From JBGSBR01 sp041730495 (lineage in GTDB: Bacteria > Patescibacteriota > Microgenomatia > UBA1406 > GWC2-37-13): a stretch of 10,325 nucleotides of DNA. Made by a program: the position numbers and the translations under genes. The notes beneath the pieces were generated by a model, which ran no database searches, had not been told where the DNA came from, and saw only the letters and a list, made by a program, of their open reading frames with translations. Each line of letters starts with the position of its first letter. The first letter of the stretch is position 1. Location: the NCBI GenBank assembly GCA_041730495.1, contig JBGSBR010000028.1, positions 1-10,325 on the forward strand. Direction: 5' to 3'. Below, one piece after another: positions 5,350 through 10,325 of this stretch.

Positions 5350-5862
5350 TTAAATATTTGTAATCGTATACCTGATAGACGTCTTACCATCTTCGACAAA
5401 CTCAGTCTCAAATGCCATCCCGACTTTCTCCATCACTGCACTTGAAGCTTTGTTTTCGATGTCACACTGACCAAATATCTTTGATGCATGTAAGTTTTCG
5501 AACCCTAAATGTATTACTTCACTCAGTGCTTCTGTCGTATACCTTTGTCCCCAGTACTCAGGTTTGATCGCATATGCGAAATCTAGATCACCGCGCGTCG
5601 TATCATTGGCTTCACCTATACCAATCCATCCGATAAATTGAGCTGTCTCACGAAGCTCAATTGCAAAATTGTATGAAGTACGTGGCAACAAATGATTGTA
5701 GTAGATCTTCTCTTTCACCCACGCCTCTGCGTCTGTCAAAGATTTAAATGTAATGTAGTCAATATACCTGGTAACTTGAGGATCCGCCGAAAGTGCAAAC
5801 ATATGATCGGCATCGGTTTCTATGAGATCTCGTAGTATTAGTCTTTGAGTGACTACTTGCAT
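5350..5862 (-). CDS. RimJ/RimL-type GNAT N-acetyltransferase
   Basis: A 170-residue acetyltransferase of the Acetyltransf_3 type, which transfers acetyl from acetyl-CoA to an amine of a protein N-terminus or small molecule. The N-terminal TQRLILRDLIETDADHMFAL (5-24), AYAIKPEYWGQRYTTEAL (96-113) and ENKASSAVMEKVGMAFE (136-152) are in the right order and spacing. The acetyl-CoA pyrophosphate loop, normally WGxGxAxEA, reads WGQRYTTEA here: Arg107 and Thr109 replace the second Gly and the Ala, so cofactor binding could be altered. It starts 1 nt after the stop of the VOC gene (TAA-T-ATG on the minus strand), so the two are co-transcribed and probably coupled. The acceptor cannot be predicted. Confidence 0.8.
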   Translation of the reverse strand: MQVVTQRLILRDLIETDADHMFALSADPQVTRYIDYITFKSLTDAEAWVKEKIYYNHLLPRTSYNFAIELRETAQFIGWIGIGEANDTTRGDLDFAYAIKPEYWGQRYTTEALSEVIHLGFENLHASKIFGQCDIENKASSAVMEKVGMAFETEFVEDGKTSIRYTITNI

Positions 5863-5863
5863 A

Positions 5864-6247
5864 TTACTTATCTTGCAGGATCGCTAAAATATTGCCTGCT
5901 GGGTCTTTGAACCATGCGATATCTGGACCTTGTTTGGCTGCGAGTCCGCGTGCAATACCTTTTTCATCTTGATGCATACCTTCATATTTCTCGAAAGTAA
6001 TACCTTTTTGCAACATCTCATCCATAGTTTCATCAATATCTTCTACTATGAAATTAAGCGTCGTGTATGTCGCTGGAATATGATTTGATTTTGGATAAAG
6101 AAAAATATGATTACCACCTGCAATATGTAGCTCTAATCCCTGAGGTATTTCTTTCACGTCTATACCTAGAGTATTACCATAAAACTCTTTAGCAGCTGCA
6201 ATATCATTGACTGAGAATCCTGTAAAAGCTTTTGTATTTTTAAACAT
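5864..6247 (-). CDS. Single-domain VOC protein (bleomycin-resistance/glyoxalase fold)
   Basis: A 127-residue protein with one VOC module in two beta-alpha-beta halves: FTGFSVNDIAAAKEFYGNTL (8-27), NFIVEDIDETMDEMLQKGI (65-83), and a closing hairpin WFKDPAGNILAIL (112-124). The three positions that hold metal ligands in glyoxalase I and dioxygenases are Phe8, Thr63 and Ala122 by my alignment, so it is probably a non-metal member that binds a ligand, like bleomycin-resistance proteins, rather than a glyoxalase. It heads a two-gene unit with the acetyltransferase at 5350-5862. No Shine-Dalgarno precedes the ATG at 6247. Confidence 0.8.
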   Translation of the reverse strand: MFKNTKAFTGFSVNDIAAAKEFYGNTLGIDVKEIPQGLELHIAGGNHIFLYPKSNHIPATYTTLNFIVEDIDETMDEMLQKGITFEKYEGMHQDEKGIARGLAAKQGPDIAWFKDPAGNILAILQDK

Positions 6248-6265
6248 AGAAGTAAAAAATAACTT

Positions 6266-6293
6266 ATATTAATTTATTGTAGCAGATTGACAA
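6266..6293 (-). promoter_or_regulatory. Candidate promoter for the VOC/acetyltransferase unit
   Basis: TTGTCA (6293-6288) is the same -35 hexamer seen at 7665-7660 and 10025-10020. A usable -10 is less clear: TAATAT (6271-6266) at 16-nt spacing or TATAAG (6268-6263) at 19 nt. The leader would be about 8-12 nt. The -35 begins one base past the stop codon of the CNNM-type gene. Confidence 0.45.
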
Positions 6294-6294
6294 A

Positions 6295-7626
6295 TTAAGC
6301 TTCTATTTCAGCTTTTGTTTGTTTTTTTATCTTTTTTAGCTTCAGCAATTTAATACGTTTACCCTCAATCTCTTCGATCGTGAAAAGAAGATTACTAATC
6401 TCAACAGTATCTCCGATACGTGGTTCATGACCAAGTAGACCAAATACCAATCCACCGATTGTCGTATACCCTTGTCCTTTCAAAGGCATATGGAATTTAT
6501 CCTGGAAATCCTCAATCAATGTATGTCCGTTTATCAAGTAACTTCCATCTTTTGCTTTGGTGATATTAGCGATTGATTCCTCAAACTCGTCTTCGATCTC
6601 GCCGACCAGACTTTCCATAATGTCTTCAAGGGTAACCATACCGGATGTACCACCATACTCATCATTGACGACGGCAATATGGATACGTTTTTTACGCATA
6701 TCTTGAAGCACCTGGTCGATCTTCTTGGTCTCAGGAACACTGATGATCGTACGATTTATACCAAGCTGAGAAAGCTTCATCGTATCACCTTTTTTGAGTA
6801 GCTCACGATAGATATCTTTCACATGGACGAACCCAATGACATTATCAATGGTATTCTCATATACTGGAAATCGACTATGCGGATGTTTCTCAATCCGTTT
6901 GACGATTTCACGGATGGGCGAGGCGATATTAAAAGCCAAAACATCTGTGCGTGGTACCATCACATATTTCACTGGTGTATCGCCAAGCTGGAAAACGTTA
7001 TAGACCATCTCTACTTCTTTGGATGGGATCTTACCTTCAAGTGCACTTTGTGAAAGAAGCATACGTATCTCTTCTTCAGAATGAACAATATCATGATCAT
7101 CGACAGAGTGCATACCGACCAACTTCAAAACCATCTGTCCCGCTTTATTGAGCACCCATATAAACGGTCCAAATACTTTCGTAAATATGATAAGCGGAGC
7201 AATGATCCAAAGAGACGTGGATTCTGCTCGTTGAAGGGCAATTGATTTCGGTGCGACCTCTCCGAGTACGATATGCAAAAACGTAATGATACTAAAAGCA
7301 ATAATGGTAGCCAAAGTATGAGATGTAAGAAATGCGGCTTCTTGTGGTAAAAATGTAAAAAATGGCTCGATAGCGTGAGCAATCGCAGGCTCTCCTATCC
7401 AACCTAGTGCCAAACTTGCCAATGTAATACCCAGCTGCGTCGCAGAGATATAACTATCGAGATGTTTCAGTGCTTCTTGAAGTACTTTCGCTCTACCATT
7501 ACCACTAAGAACCAACTCATCGACACGAGTCTTACGCACTGCGACGAGTGCAAACTCAGATGCAACGAAGTATCCGTTGAGGAGGACGAGTAGTAAAACA
7601 ACACCTATTTGTAGAATGAATTCCAT
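6295..7626 (-). CDS. CorC/CNNM-type CBS-domain membrane transporter (hemolysin C-like)
   Basis: A 443-residue membrane protein with the full CNNM/CorC layout. The DUF21 transmembrane domain (about 1-175) has hydrophobic segments near 2-22, 60-80, 105-126 and 139-160 and the motifs NGYFVASEFALVAVRKTRVD (17-36) and LGEVAPKSIAL (121-131). A pair of CBS domains follows (about 220-350: SRFPVYEN; VVNDEYGGTSGMVTLEDIME), then a CorC_HlyC domain (about 358-430: DGSYLINGHTLIEDF). Characterised relatives move Mg2+ (some Na+-coupled), with CBS domains sensing Mg-ATP; the haemolysin name is historical. The frame extends 17 codons upstream to 7677, but that extension holds the promoter (TTGTCA, 17 nt, TATAAT), so I place the start at the ATG 7626, which matches the normal family N-terminus right at the first helix. 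It is transcribed alone; the next unit has its own promoter just after it. Confidence 0.9.
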   Translation of the reverse strand: MEFILQIGVVLLLVLLNGYFVASEFALVAVRKTRVDELVLSGNGRAKVLQEALKHLDSYISATQLGITLASLALGWIGEPAIAHAIEPFFTFLPQEAAFLTSHTLATIIAFSIITFLHIVLGEVAPKSIALQRAESTSLWIIAPLIIFTKVFGPFIWVLNKAGQMVLKLVGMHSVDDHDIVHSEEEIRMLLSQSALEGKIPSKEVEMVYNVFQLGDTPVKYVMVPRTDVLAFNIASPIREIVKRIEKHPHSRFPVYENTIDNVIGFVHVKDIYRELLKKGDTMKLSQLGINRTIISVPETKKIDQVLQDMRKKRIHIAVVNDEYGGTSGMVTLEDIMESLVGEIEDEFEESIANITKAKDGSYLINGHTLIEDFQDKFHMPLKGQGYTTIGGLVFGLLGHEPRIGDTVEISNLLFTIEEIEGKRIKLLKLKKIKKQTKAEIEA

Positions 7627-7636
7627 GTAAGTACTT

Positions 7637-7665
7637 ATTATAGCATTGTAGAGAGCCAGTGACAA
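7637..7665 (-). promoter_or_regulatory. Strong promoter of the CNNM-type gene; decides the start
   Basis: On the minus strand TTGTCA (7665-7660), a 17-nt spacer ending in TGC, and TATAAT (7642-7637) form a near-consensus promoter with an extended -10. The ATG at 7626 is 10 nt past the -10, leaving a leader of about 4 nt. Confidence 0.75.
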
Positions 7666-7685
7666 ATCGCAGATCAATAATATCT

Positions 7686-8198
7686 TTACGTTAAAATCTT
7701 TTCTAAAATTAACTCATTATAAAAATTATTTTTGTACTCTATCTGTTTCTCATCTGTCCCTGTATATATAAAACCTACATCTTCGTACATTTTTTTTGCT
7801 GCAATTTGAGTTTCAGAAACCCAAAGTTTTACCTTTTTTACACTATTTAAATCCTTTAAGAGCTTTAATAAGGATTCAAGCATCTTTTTACCTATTCCAT
7901 TACCTCTATACAAGGTACTAACATAAACTCCAACAATAATTGCAGTATCTTGTATTTCATTTTTGAGAGATATACGAGCTCCCATCATACCTACAATTTG
8001 CTCATCAACTTGTGCAAAGATCCATCTTGATTCTGTACTTGCCAGTCTTTCTCTCCAATATGATTCTGGTTTTGATTGGATGTTTTCATAAGTCTCTCCA
8101 AAAGCTATGGGATCAGCTTGCAATGCCTCAAGTCTAATGGCTTTGTACTTATGCCAATCATCAGGTTTAAGTTGGATAATGCTAACTGTATTTTTCAT
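7686..8198 (-). CDS. GNAT N-acetyltransferase
   Basis: A 170-residue single-domain GNAT. The acetyl-CoA loop is canonical, YRGNGIGKKML (97-107), preceded by strand 4 (IIVGVYVSTL), and the C-terminal half has the typical SETQIAAKKMYEDVGF (128-143). IRLEALQADPIAFGETYEN (21-39) is a common N-terminal signature of this subgroup. The start ATG overlaps the stop of the upstream GNAT gene (ATGA, 8198-8195), and AAAGAG lies just upstream as a weak ribosome site. It is the last gene of a four-gene run. The gene is noticeably AT-rich: 7741-7860 is 30% G+C by hand count, against 42% at 8401-8460 in the adjacent GNAT and 48% at 6601-6660 in the CNNM gene. That may point to a separate origin. The acceptor is unknown. 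Confidence 0.82.
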   Translation of the reverse strand: MKNTVSIIQLKPDDWHKYKAIRLEALQADPIAFGETYENIQSKPESYWRERLASTESRWIFAQVDEQIVGMMGARISLKNEIQDTAIIVGVYVSTLYRGNGIGKKMLESLLKLLKDLNSVKKVKLWVSETQIAAKKMYEDVGFIYTGTDEKQIEYKNNFYNELILEKILT

Positions 8199-8683
8199 AT
8201 CTCTTTCAACATCCCCACATTTCTATCAGCAAACCCAAACTTACGATATGCATTCAATGCTTGAGTATTATGGATAAACAAATCGATCCAGATACTATCG
8301 CATCCATGAGACTTAAAATAATCTTCCATCATCTGCAACATTGTTTTTCCGATACCTTGGCTTCTATATTCTTCCTCTAGATAAATCTCTAGCACTTCAC
8401 CAAGCTTATGTTCGCCTATCTCTAACTTATTCTTTTGAGATTGATCCCCGATTACACCGGCTATATATCCTACTAGTCTCTCACTATCGACAGCAAACCA
8501 GATTTTGCCATTATGATCGCGCACATCTTTCAGGGTATCTTGTAAAGATAGTTCACTAAATCCAGGTCGCAGTTGTATGCGTTTTAAAGGATCAAGAGTT
8601 TTGACATACTGATCAAGTTTCGTCGTAAGACTCAAGAGTAAGTCATTATCTGAAGCTGTATATTCGCGGTAGGTAATATTCAT
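8195..8683 (-). CDS. GNAT N-acetyltransferase
   Basis: A 162-residue single-domain GNAT with an intact acetyl-CoA loop, YRSQGIGKTML (106-116), strand 4 before it (GEVLEIYLEEE), and the closing NTQALNAYRKFGF (139-151) that forms the cofactor-side helix and strand. The N-terminal REYTASDNDLLLSL (6-19) is a normal first strand and helix. It starts 3 nt after the stop of the VOC gene at 8687 and ends overlapping the next GNAT by 4 nt, so it sits inside a transcript with those genes. Although both GNATs are neighbours they are clearly different sequences, not a recent duplication. The substrate could be a protein, amino acid, polyamine or drug. Confidence 0.83.
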   Translation of the reverse strand: MNITYREYTASDNDLLLSLTTKLDQYVKTLDPLKRIQLRPGFSELSLQDTLKDVRDHNGKIWFAVDSERLVGYIAGVIGDQSQKNKLEIGEHKLGEVLEIYLEEEYRSQGIGKTMLQMMEDYFKSHGCDSIWIDLFIHNTQALNAYRKFGFADRNVGMLKEI

Positions 8684-8686
8684 ACA

Positions 8687-9067
8687 TTATTTCTTTTTAA
8701 AGAAGACAAGTTTGTAGCCATCGGGATCGCGCATCACAAACTCTCGATTCCCCCATGGCCAATCACGTGGTTCAGAAGCAGGCTTGAGTCCTTTTGCTAT
8801 TGCACCTTGATGAAAAGCATCTACATCTTCAACACTGATATTTAAAAATACTCCTGCACCTTTGTTATCAAGTTGTGCTTCTTTTTGAAACTCAGGTTTC
8901 TCTTCGGCAGAGATCAAGACAAAATCTATCCAAAACCAGTTCACATATCCTGTCGCATGTTTGGCATCTTGTTTCTTGAAATCAAATCCAAGCGCAGTAT
9001 AAAACTCAATCGTTTTGGCAAGATCATTCACATAACAAGTTACCCCCGAAATGCTTTTCATTTTCAT
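8687..9067 (-). CDS. Single-domain VOC protein
   Basis: A 126-residue protein with one VOC module: GVTCYVNDLAKTIEFYTALG (8-27), GVFLNISVEDVDAFHQGAI (72-90), REFVMRDPDGYKLVFFKKK (108-126). The metal-ligand position after DPDGYK is Val121 and the first-strand position is Gly8, so a metal site is unlikely. That points to a small-molecule binding protein or a non-metal member rather than a glyoxalase I. Trp44, Trp46, Trp103 and Trp105 may line the pocket. Two in-frame ATGs lie at 9067 and 9061 and neither has a Shine-Dalgarno. A TATATT (9075-9070) stands 8 nt before the second, so a weak internal promoter with a start at 9061 is possible. It follows the PhnB-like gene by 17 nt. Confidence 0.82.
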   Translation of the reverse strand: MKMKSISGVTCYVNDLAKTIEFYTALGFDFKKQDAKHATGYVNWFWIDFVLISAEEKPEFQKEAQLDNKGAGVFLNISVEDVDAFHQGAIAKGLKPASEPRDWPWGNREFVMRDPDGYKLVFFKKK

Positions 9068-9084
9068 AAAATATATTTTGAAAT

Positions 9085-9990
9085 TTACTTCCCTTCGTAA
9101 GCTTGCTTAAGCTTTGCAATATCAAACTTCTTCATCTGGAGAAACGCTTGAGTGACTCGAGCTACTTTATCAGGATCGGCATCATTCATCATCTTGTCGA
9201 GCGCTATTGGCGAGATCTGCCATGATAGACCATATTTATCTTTCAGCCAACCACATTGCTCTGCGTTTGGATCTGCGGATAACTTTTCCCAGTAATAATC
9301 AATCTCTTCTTGTGTCTCACAGTTGACCATGAAAGAAATTGCTTCGTTGAAAGTAAACTTATGATCTTGTGCACTATCCATAGCTGCAAACCATTGTTTC
9401 TCCAGTTGGAAATCTGTAAACATGACTGTGCCTTCTTTATCAGGTGAGGAACCAGCTGGATAACGTGCGATCATACCACGTTTGGAGTCTTTGAATACAG
9501 AAATATAAAAATCAGTTGCTTCTTCTGCTTTACCACATACATCTCCGACAAACATAATTGAGGGGATGATTTGTGGTCGCATTTCACCACTCGGATCGGT
9601 GAGACTCAGCTGCCAAGTCAAACCATATTTATCTTGGACCCAACCGTAGCGTTCACTAAATGGATATTTATCAAGTGGCATAAGGGCTGTTCCGCCATCC
9701 ATAAGCTTCGCCCAGACCTCATCAATGCGAGTTTTGGCATCTTTGTCTTGTGCAGGATCGAAGTTCACCATGAAAGAAACAGCAGGAGTGAACTTGAATA
9801 GTGGACCTGCGCTGATAGCCATGAAGGTATGTCCCATGACATCAAATGTCAACACATCACAATCACCAGAAGGAGTATCGTGAAGCGTCGTGAAATTGAG
9901 AATTTTCGAATTAGGAAATACGGTGGTATAAAACTCGGCAGCTTCTTTTGCCTGAGTATCAAACCAAAGGTGTGAAATTATTTTATTCAT
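9085..9990 (-). CDS. Tandem PhnB-like VOC protein
   Basis: A 301-residue protein made of two PhnB/YjdN-like VOC modules (PF06983, misleadingly named after 3-demethylubiquinone methyltransferase). Module 1 covers about 3-130 (SHLWFDTQAKEAAEFYTTVF) and module 2 about 141-260 (SIMFVGDVCGKAEEATDFY). Both close with the same motif, GW(V/L)(Q/K)DKYGL(T/S)WQ(L/I)S, which shows an internal duplication. A helical tail of about 40 residues (KVARVTQAFLQMKKFDIAKL) follows and is common in this group. No enzymatic reaction is established for these proteins. The frame extends 8 codons upstream to 10014, but that stretch contains the -10 box. The ATG at 9990 is 6 nt past it and gives the usual N-terminus MNKIISHLWFD, so I use it. 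This is the first gene of a four-gene run. Confidence 0.85.
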   Translation of the reverse strand: MNKIISHLWFDTQAKEAAEFYTTVFPNSKILNFTTLHDTPSGDCDVLTFDVMGHTFMAISAGPLFKFTPAVSFMVNFDPAQDKDAKTRIDEVWAKLMDGGTALMPLDKYPFSERYGWVQDKYGLTWQLSLTDPSGEMRPQIIPSIMFVGDVCGKAEEATDFYISVFKDSKRGMIARYPAGSSPDKEGTVMFTDFQLEKQWFAAMDSAQDHKFTFNEAISFMVNCETQEEIDYYWEKLSADPNAEQCGWLKDKYGLSWQISPIALDKMMNDADPDKVARVTQAFLQMKKFDIAKLKQAYEGK

Positions 9991-9996
9991 AAAATC

Positions 9997-10025
9997 TTTA
10001 TACAATATTTTCATCTATGTGACAA
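9997..10025 (-). promoter_or_regulatory. Strong leaderless promoter of the PhnB/VOC/GNAT/GNAT unit; decides the start
   Basis: TTGTCA (10025-10020), a 17-nt spacer and TATAAA (10002-9997) are read on the minus strand, with 6 nt to the ATG at 9990. The alternative ATG at 10014 lies between the -35 and the -10 and cannot be on this transcript. Confidence 0.72.
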
Positions 10026-10036
10026 GTCTGCATACA

Positions 10037-10052
10037 CTAGATAATTTTCTAG
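10037..10052. repeat. Short palindrome CTAGA-N6-TCTAG upstream of the Lys-rich peptide gene
   Basis: Two 5-bp arms (10037-10041 and 10048-10052) with a 6-nt AT spacer lie where the -35 of the plus-strand promoter should be, and 12 nt outside the divergent -35. The size and position fit a repressor or activator site, but arms this short can occur by chance. Confidence 0.3.
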
Positions 10053-10060
10053 AAATAGTC

Positions 10061-10066
10061 TATTAT
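10061..10066 (+). promoter_or_regulatory. -10 box for the 21-residue Lys-rich peptide; leaderless start
   Basis: TATTAT, 5 of 6 matches to the consensus, lies exactly 6 nt before the ATG at 10073, the same spacing as at the genes starting at 2258, 4266, 4317 and 9990. No -35 consensus is seen. Confidence 0.45.
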
Positions 10067-10072
10067 TTTTGT

Positions 10073-10138
10073 ATGGCAGAAAAATTTACCAAAGCAAAAA
10101 AAGAGGTCAAAAAACCTAAGAAGAATAAAAAGAAATAA
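10073..10138 (+). CDS. 21-residue Lys-rich microprotein
   Basis: ATG at 10073 to TAA at 10136-10138. The peptide opens MAEKFTKAKKEV and continues as KK-P-KK-N-KKK: 11 of 21 residues are Lys, with only two acidic residues. It has the look of a histone-tail-like or ribosome-associated basic tail and would bind nucleic acid or anionic surfaces non-specifically. The case for a real gene is the start: a TATTAT box stands exactly 6 nt upstream, as at several larger genes here. Against it, A-rich DNA yields Lys codons by chance (AAA dominates, though AAG is also used five times). It sits between divergent and convergent neighbours and occupies an otherwise empty 160-bp gap. No family is recognised. 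Confidence 0.45.
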   Translation: MAEKFTKAKKEVKKPKKNKKK

Positions 10139-10151
10139 CTAGCTAATCATG

Positions 10152-10325
10152 TTATTTTAGTAGCTCAAGTGTTGAGATTATTTTGTCGACTTCTTCTTGA
10201 AACCCTACGTTACTCGGATCATATACTGCTGTGCTTATAAGTACTGCGTAATCTGAATCTTTATCTTTTTGAAAAATGTAGTTATTTGTCTCACCTAAAC
10301 CTCTTAACGAATAACTATAGCCTTG
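10152..10325 (-). CDS. C-terminal end of an unidentified protein, possibly PsbP-like (5' truncated by window)
   Basis: The minus strand is open from the window edge (10325) to the TAA at 10154-10152, 57 codons in coding-like composition. The visible part contains a strand, DYAVLISTAVYDPSN (25-39), and a final amphipathic helix, FQEEVDKIISTLELL (42-56). A 'strand, loop, helix ending in I-x-S-T-L' C-terminus is typical of PsbP-like and other small extracytoplasmic domains, and it resembles the end of the protein at 3376-4035 (YFQQLLDSVLF). The N-terminal part that would show a signal or anchor is outside the window, so the family is only suggested. It converges with the Lys-rich peptide gene, 13 nt apart. 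Confidence 0.6.
   Translation of the reverse strand, partial: QGYSYSLRGLGETNNYIFQKDKDSDYAVLISTAVYDPSNVGFQEEVDKIISTLELLK

Noticed and set aside
6295..7626. Haemolysin or virulence factor
   Set aside because: The name hemolysin C is historical. DUF21 plus CBS pair plus CorC_HlyC indicates an ion transporter.
9085..9990. 3-demethylubiquinone-9 3-methyltransferase
   Set aside because: This is a legacy family name. The protein has VOC modules and no methyltransferase (SAM-binding) motif.
1..10325. CRISPR array, tRNA, rRNA, insertion sequence, phage or known defence system
   Set aside because: I saw no regularly spaced repeats, cloverleaf-like sequence, transposase, terminal inverted repeats or phage structural genes. 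I could not run dedicated searches.

Overview
The window looks like a piece of a low- to mid-GC bacterial chromosome, most plausibly a member of the Candidate Phyla Radiation (Patescibacteria). The grounds are indirect. Genes are small, tightly packed and often overlapping. There is a 38-residue membrane peptide of a type I associate with this group, and there are two small membrane-anchored or PsbP-like proteins. Part of a LamG-type surface protein sits at the left edge. TGA ends several genes and Trp is encoded by TGG, so the standard code applies, which argues against the UGA-recoding Gracilibacteria/Absconditabacteria. No rRNA, tRNA or marker gene is present, so the placement is an inference.

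Layout. (1) 1-819, plus strand: C-terminal part of a secreted or surface protein (end of a LamG-like fold plus a Thr/Ser-rich beta domain). (2) 895-1264: a self-contained unit with an extended -10 promoter, a 5'-UTR hairpin, a strong Shine-Dalgarno, a 75-residue two-helix membrane protein and an 11-bp hairpin. (3) 1312-2258, minus: a CatE-like two-domain VOC dioxygenase coupled by an ATGA overlap to a 38-residue membrane peptide. (4) 2303-3373, plus: an AlkZ-type HTH_42 DNA glycosylase, divergent from (3). (5) 3376-4266, minus: a DUF1653 protein followed by a membrane-anchored PsbP-like protein. (6) 4317-4631, plus: a small helical protein of unknown function, divergent from (5) and tail-to-tail with (7) 4626-5279, minus, an AAA_28-type P-loop ATPase. 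(8) 5350-6247, minus: a VOC protein and a RimJ/L-type acetyltransferase. (9) 6295-7626, minus: a CorC/CNNM-type CBS membrane transporter. (10) 7686-9990, minus: a four-gene run of tandem PhnB-like VOC, VOC, GNAT, GNAT. (11) 10073-10138, plus: a 21-residue Lys-rich peptide. (12) 10152-10325, minus: the C-terminal end of another protein cut by the window edge.

The most coherent non-coding signal is the way genes start. At five genes a -10 hexamer lies 6 nt before the ATG and at a sixth 7 nt before, so the ATG would be the first transcribed codon (leaderless mRNA). At two more genes it lies 10-11 nt before, leaving a leader of only about 4 nt. Two promoters also carry TTGTCA 17 nt upstream of the -10. 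This changes four starts relative to the longest-ORF choice (4266, 4317, 7626, 9990). Only the 75-residue membrane protein has a clear Shine-Dalgarno, and it also has the only long 5' UTR.

Functionally this is an accessory, housekeeping-like region: detoxification-type folds (four VOC genes with six modules, three GNAT acetyltransferases), one DNA alkylation-repair candidate, one ion transporter and several small membrane proteins. I see no phage, transposon, CRISPR or defence system, and no multi-gene assembly that I would call a new system.
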